A stretch of 47,102 nucleotides of DNA from Nostocaceae cyanobacterium (GTDB lineage: Bacteria; Cyanobacteriota; Cyanobacteriia; Cyanobacteriales; Nostocaceae), in assembly GCA_030065825.1 (NCBI GenBank), contig JASJCY010000064.1, positions 1-47,102 on the forward strand, written 5' to 3'. Below, piece after piece: positions 43,215 through 47,102 of the stretch. Every line of letters starts with the position of its first letter. The stretch's first letter is position 1. The notes beneath the pieces are model-generated. The model made no database searches. It had not been told where the DNA came from and was given only the letters and a program-made list of their open reading frames with translations. The position numbers were made by a program, and so were the translations under genes.

Positions 43215-44084
43215 ATGCAAAGCCAAGAATTTCGTCCCACCCCCGAACAAATTCCCGGACAACAATTAGAATATCCAGGAAAGCAGTCAGATATGACTCC
43301 CCAACCGGATAGCGATTTATCTAATTACCGTCCAGCAAATAAACTGAAGGGCAAAGTAGCTTTAATTACTGGTGGTGACTCTGGAATTGGTCGAGCGGTA
43401 GCGATCGCTTTTGCCATGGAAGGTGCGGATGTGGCAATTCTTTATAATGAGAACGATGAAGATGCTAGAACTACCTGTGCTGAGGTGGAAAAGAGGGAAC
43501 AAAGTTGTTTAACTATTAAGGCTGATGTGCGGGATTTTGCATCTTGTCAACAAGCAGTTGAACAGGTCATAAATAAATTCGGCAAACTGAATATTTTGGT
43601 TAATAATGCTGCCTATCAAATGGTGCAAGAAAAGTTTGAAGATGTCAGCATTGAGCAATTCCGTAGGACTATGGAAACGAATGTTTTTGGTTATTTCTAT
43701 ATGGCAAAAGCTGCCCTACCCCACCTCAATTCGGGTGACGTAATTATCAATACGGGTAGCATTGTGGGCAAAATTGGTAAAGGGTTTTTAGTAGATTATG
43801 GTGCTAGTAAAGGGGCAGTTCATACCTTTACTAAGTCTCTGGCATTGAACCTAGCCGAACGCAATATTCGGGTGAATGCCGTTGTCCCTGGACCAGTTTG
43901 GACGCCGAATATTCCTGCTACTATGCCAGAAAAAATGGTCGAAAATTTCGATACAGACCCAGCCATGAAACGTACTGGACAACCAGAGGAATTAGCACCA
44001 GCATATGTTTTCTTAGCAGCCCAAGATAGTAGCTTTATCACTGGTGCTTTAATTGATGTCACTGGTGGACAACTTTCTAGCTAG
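43215..44084 (+). CDS. Short-chain dehydrogenase/reductase (stress-type SDR)
   Basis: NAD(P)-dependent oxidoreductase of 289 residues. A ~40-residue Pro/Gln-rich lead precedes the Rossmann domain. The cofactor motif is TGGDSGIG (52-59), NNAA is present, and the catalytic triad includes the Ser of GSIVG, Y195 and K199 (YGASKGA). The end GALIDVTGGQLSS is typical. The extended N-terminus and RPANKLKGKVALITGGDSGIGRAVAIAFAMEGADVAI wording match a general-stress subgroup (YhdF/YhxC type); substrate unknown. ATG 43215 has AAGAGAG eight bases upstream, which is better than the upstream in-frame start at 43188. It lies just before the GMC oxidoreductase and may share a pathway. Confidence 0.88.
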   Translation: MQSQEFRPTPEQIPGQQLEYPGKQSDMTPQPDSDLSNYRPANKLKGKVALITGGDSGIGRAVAIAFAMEGADVAILYNENDEDARTTCAEVEKREQSCLTIKADVRDFASCQQAVEQVINKFGKLNILVNNAAYQMVQEKFEDVSIEQFRRTMETNVFGYFYMAKAALPHLNSGDVIINTGSIVGKIGKGFLVDYGASKGAVHTFTKSLALNLAERNIRVNAVVPGPVWTPNIPATMPEKMVENFDTDPAMKRTGQPEELAPAYVFLAAQDSSFITGALIDVTGGQLSS

Positions 44085-44192
44085 ATATCTATCAATAAAT
44101 CAAACCGTCAGCATAAAAAAATATGAAGGGAGAAGAAGCATAATTCTTCCTTCTTTTTAATTCACACAACACAATCAAAGTAAATCAAAATT

Positions 44193-45737
44193 ATGCAGAC
44201 TCACTACGACATTATTATCATCGGTACAGGTGCTGGAGGAGGAACTTTAGCATATGCTTTAGCCCCAACTGGTAAACGTATTTTATTACTTGAAAGGGGA
44301 GATTATATACCTAGGGAAAAACGCAATTGGAGTCCTGAGGATATATACATAGATGGGCTTTACCGTACAGATGAGCGTTGGTTAAATCCCCAAGAAAATG
44401 AATTTCAACCAAACCTCTATCATCGAGTCGGTGGAAGTACCAAAGTTTACGGAGCGGCTTTGTTGCGGATGCGACCCCAGGATTTTGAAGAGTTACATTT
44501 TCCTGGTGGTGTCTCCCCTGCTTGGTCTTTAAAGTACGAGGACTTTGAACCTTATTATACTCAAGCAGAAAAAATCTACAGCGTCCATGGTAATCGAGGA
44601 GAAGACCCCACAGAACCTCCCACTACGGTAGATTATCCCCATCCAGCATTACCCCACGAACCGCGAATTCAGCAGGTAGGAAAGCGACTGGAAAAATTAG
44701 GTTTGCATCCATTTTCCTTACCTATGGGGATTAAGCGAGATATAAATAATTCAAGAGAAAGTCCTTGTATCAGGTGTGACACCTGTGATGGCTATCCTTG
44801 TTTGTTAAATGCCAAAGCAGATGCTCAAACTTGCTGTGTAGATCCAGCCCTGAAGTATGAAAATGTGACTCTAATTACTAATGCGGATGTCCAGCGTTTA
44901 ATCGCAGATAATAATCAAGTAAAATCTATTGAAGTTTTGATTGGGGGAAATAAAGAATATTTGAGTGCCGACATTGTGGTAGTTGCTTGTGGGGCAATCA
45001 ATTCTGCTGCCTTACTTTTGCGTTCTGCTAATATTAACCACCCCCATGGTTTAGCTAATTCTTCAGGAATGGTGGGACGTAATTTAATGAAGCATAATGT
45101 GACTAAACTTCATGCCATTTCCGCAGAATTAAATGAAACTATATTTCAAAAAACCTTAGCAGTTAATGACTTTTATTTTGGTTCTCCCCAAGATTCCCAT
45201 CCTTTGGGTCATGTTCATTTAACGGGTAAGCATAAATGGCAGACCATGCGACCAGACTTTCCTAGTTGGATACCCCAGAGTTTACTAAATTTTTTGGCAA
45301 ATCGTTCTGTTGACTGGTGGGCACAAAGTGAGGATTTACCAAGTGTAAACAATCGAGTAGAAATTGATTCCCAAGGAAGAATTAAAGTTAATTATCAACC
45401 CAATAATGTGCAAACACATAAGATTTTAAAACAGAGGTTCAAATCTGTATTGAAACAGGCTGGTTTTCCCCTAACTTTAGAAGTATCAATACCTCTAAAA
45501 ATCATGAATCATCAAGTGGGGACTTGCAAATTCGGTACTGACCCACAAAATAGTGTCTTGGACTTAAATTGTCGTACCCATGATGTGGATAATTTGTATG
45601 TAGTTGATTCTAGTTTCTTTCCTTCCATTTCTGCTGTTAATCCTACTCTCACAATTGCTGCCAATGCTTTGCGAGTAGCGGAACATCTCAAGGAAAGGTT
45701 CAATGCTAATTTAGCAACTATGGATATAGCAGCTTAA
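44193..45737 (+). CDS. GMC-family FAD-dependent oxidoreductase
   Basis: Flavoprotein of 514 residues. The N-terminal FAD fold has IIIIGTGAGGGTLAYALAPTGKRILLLERGD (GxGxxG at 11-16). The substrate domain contains a cysteine-rich stretch at about 190-213 (CIRCDTCDGYPC ... CC), unusual for classic GMC enzymes but, as I recall, found in a cyanobacterial/proteobacterial subgroup. The C-terminal domain has MNHQVGTCKFG with the catalytic His, DLNCRTHDVDNLYVVDSS, and the closing VNPTLTIAANALRVAEHL. The family oxidises alcohols or sugars; the substrate here is unknown. No signal peptide. It follows the SDR gene by 108 bp on the same strand, so joint expression is possible. Confidence 0.88.
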   Translation: MQTHYDIIIIGTGAGGGTLAYALAPTGKRILLLERGDYIPREKRNWSPEDIYIDGLYRTDERWLNPQENEFQPNLYHRVGGSTKVYGAALLRMRPQDFEELHFPGGVSPAWSLKYEDFEPYYTQAEKIYSVHGNRGEDPTEPPTTVDYPHPALPHEPRIQQVGKRLEKLGLHPFSLPMGIKRDINNSRESPCIRCDTCDGYPCLLNAKADAQTCCVDPALKYENVTLITNADVQRLIADNNQVKSIEVLIGGNKEYLSADIVVVACGAINSAALLLRSANINHPHGLANSSGMVGRNLMKHNVTKLHAISAELNETIFQKTLAVNDFYFGSPQDSHPLGHVHLTGKHKWQTMRPDFPSWIPQSLLNFLANRSVDWWAQSEDLPSVNNRVEIDSQGRIKVNYQPNNVQTHKILKQRFKSVLKQAGFPLTLEVSIPLKIMNHQVGTCKFGTDPQNSVLDLNCRTHDVDNLYVVDSSFFPSISAVNPTLTIAANALRVAEHLKERFNANLATMDIAA

Positions 45738-45840
45738 TTATATTTTTCCATCAATTGGTACTTAGGCAGGGAAGAAACTATCTGTAAGTTCAGAGAATAT
45801 TCTTTAACACTGCCTAACGCACCAGAATGCACCTAGACTA

Positions 45841-45904
45841 AAACCGGGTTTCTTGAGAATGACTCATGCTCTTTGCTTAAATTCTGCCTTTAGAAACCCG
45901 GTTT
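45841..45904. repeat. GAAACCGGGTTT-family hairpin (right end with GGTGCAAGATATGAC)
   Basis: Arms AAACCGGGTTT and AAACCCGGTTT, followed at 45923-45937 by GGTGCAAGATATGAC, the terminal motif of the MITE-like family. It lies between the GMC and phosphoesterase genes. Confidence 0.75.
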
Positions 45905-45966
45905 TTTGGTCTTGTTGAAAATGGTGCAAGATATGACCTGATTTATCGTTTTAGCTTTTCTTGGTT

Positions 45967-46866
45967 ATGAAAAATATCTCTCAAAAATTAAAATATGCAG
46001 GTTTGGGATTATTAGGTGCGATCGCAGCTTTAACAGTTTGGAGTTTTATTGAACCCTACACTCTCAATACAGAAATTGAAGTTGCGAATATTCCCAATCT
46101 TCCTAAATCTTGGCAGGGTAAGCAAATCGCTCAAATTTCCGATTTACAAATTGGATTATGGGGTGATAATCGTAGTACTATTCGTCGTAGTATCACCAAG
46201 ATAATTGAAGCCAAACCCGCAGCGGTACTCATTAGCGGAGACTTTATTTATCACTCTACTCCTAATCCTGAACCAGAGATTGAAACCGCAGTAAATTTAG
46301 TTCGTCCCTTAGTTAAAGCGGGTATACCTACCTATGCAGTATTGGGTAACCATGACTACGGTATGAGCAAAAAGTCTGCACCACCCAAAACAGAGTTAGC
46401 TAATAGTTTAAAAACTGCTTTGGAATCAGCAGGTATAGAGGTATTAGAAGATGAAGCAGTTAAATTGCGATTACCAGAGAGTAAGGAAATTTTATACCTA
46501 GTTGGGGTAGGTTCTCTATGGGCAAATAGGGATAATGTGCAGCAAGCATTAAAGAATGTGCCAGATAATAGTCCTCGAATTGCTATGATGCATAATCCAG
46601 ATTCTTTTGAACTGTTTCCGTCTAAATCAGCTCCCCTTGCGGTTGCAGGACATACCCATGGAGGACAGGTGCGCATACCCAACACACCCCAATGGTCATG
46701 GTTGAGATTTACTGAACCAGATCAGGTTTATGCTGATGGTTGGGCAAAAGGTTATGGTAAACCTGGTAATAAACTCTATGTTAATCCTGGAATTGGGATG
46801 AGTATCGCACCTATACGTCTATTTTGTCCACCAGAATTGACCTTTTTTACCCTCCAGACAGGTTAA
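45967..46866 (+). CDS. Metallophosphoesterase (calcineurin-like)
   Basis: Membrane-anchored metallophosphoesterase of 299 residues with an N-terminal hydrophobic helix (about 8-28, YAGLGLLGAIAALTVWSF). The metal-site motifs are in order: ISDLQIG (motif 1), LISGDFIYH (GD), VLGNHDYG (GNHD), MMHNPDSF (H), and AGHTHGGQV (GHTHGG). Motif 1 reads D-L-Q instead of the usual D-x-H, so one metal ligand is changed; this is frequent in a cyanobacterial subgroup as I recall. Related proteins (YaeI type) act on phosphodiesters or lipid head groups; the substrate here is unknown. Start ATG 45967 chosen over TTG 45961. Confidence 0.88.
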   Translation: MKNISQKLKYAGLGLLGAIAALTVWSFIEPYTLNTEIEVANIPNLPKSWQGKQIAQISDLQIGLWGDNRSTIRRSITKIIEAKPAAVLISGDFIYHSTPNPEPEIETAVNLVRPLVKAGIPTYAVLGNHDYGMSKKSAPPKTELANSLKTALESAGIEVLEDEAVKLRLPESKEILYLVGVGSLWANRDNVQQALKNVPDNSPRIAMMHNPDSFELFPSKSAPLAVAGHTHGGQVRIPNTPQWSWLRFTEPDQVYADGWAKGYGKPGNKLYVNPGIGMSIAPIRLFCPPELTFFTLQTG

Positions 46867-46999
46867 TCCCAGAGCAACCATACGTTGGTAGAGACGTTGC
46901 AATGCAACCTCTGGAACAAGGGTTTTGGACAACGCATATTTAATTTCCAACAGAGATCTTTTGTAAGAGTGTGTTTATAAATAAAAGGTAAAAACCAAA

Positions 47000-47065
47000 G
47001 AAACCGGGTTTCTATGGGTGGGTAACCGATAATCAGAGTATATAAATCAAAAGAAACCCGGTTTC
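47000..47065. repeat. GAAACCGGGTTT hairpin repeat (window end)
   Basis: Arms GAAACCGGGTTTC (47000-47012) and GAAACCCGGTTTC (47053-47065). Nothing else is recognised between 46867 and the end. Confidence 0.8.
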
Positions 47066-47102
47066 TCGACCCTCACTCCTAGTTTTATATTTGTTTTATA
47101 AA

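Overview
The window looks like chromosome from a filamentous, heterocyst-forming cyanobacterium (Nostocales). Supporting signs are many HIP1 octamers (GCGATCGC), AT-rich spacers full of heptamer repeats and MITE-like hairpins, an NblR-like regulator, small cyanobacterial families (DUF2949, DUF5340-like), and above all a cnfR/patB - fdxB - coxB - coxA - coxC neighbourhood. In model heterocyst formers that neighbourhood encodes the heterocyst respiratory oxidase Cox2. Assignments rest on reading the sequence and on recalled family knowledge; no database search was run.

Central result: coxA is split by a 10,944-bp DNA element. The first 93 codons (15849-16128) end at a TAG created exactly at the insertion point, inside helix II just after the predicted heme-a histidine. 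The remaining coding sequence resumes at 27073. Both borders carry the 8-bp direct repeat TTTCCTGT (16121-16128 and 27065-27072), and joining them restores a continuous 558-residue CoxA. Just inside the left border lies a large serine recombinase of XisF type (16175-17590). The rest of the element is mainly one 8.5-kb gene for a 2847-residue RTX/DUF4347 secreted protein on the opposite strand. The borders have the dyad layout expected of serine-integrase attL/attR sites. This fits a developmentally excised interruption element of the nifD/fdxN/hupL kind, here in a heterocyst oxidase gene.

Layout. 1-6.2 kb: NblR-like regulator, DUF192 lipoprotein, DUF2949 protein, repeat-rich spacer, class V aminotransferase and a DUF5340-like protein. 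6.4-10.4 kb: trpC, lpdA and a Rieske ferredoxin on the minus strand, separated by minisatellites and MITEs. 10.4-11 kb: a structured, gene-free block resembling an IS200/IS605 end with an omega-RNA-like hairpin. 11-31.1 kb: the heterocyst island, cnfR (minus), then fdxB, coxB, split coxA with its element, coxC, a TPR-like protein, a cysteine-dioxygenase-like cupin and an ArsC-like nitrogenase-associated protein. 31.2-37 kb: PpiC-type isomerase, SLH porin, and a zinc cluster (ZnuA-like binding protein, ABC ATPase, SmtB-like sensor) lacking a permease. 37-47 kb: envelope and stress genes (MscS channel, lipoprotein, DUF1206, CsbD, a TPR protein with an in-frame stop, SDR and GMC oxidoreductases, metallophosphoesterase).

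How the parts may work together (inference): CnfR senses low oxygen and switches on nitrogenase-related genes, FdxB supplies electrons, and Cox2 consumes residual oxygen in the heterocyst. Because coxA is interrupted, Cox2 should be non-functional in vegetative cells. The recombinase lies 46 bp past the break and co-directional with coxB-coxA', so read-through from the cox promoter could trigger excision.
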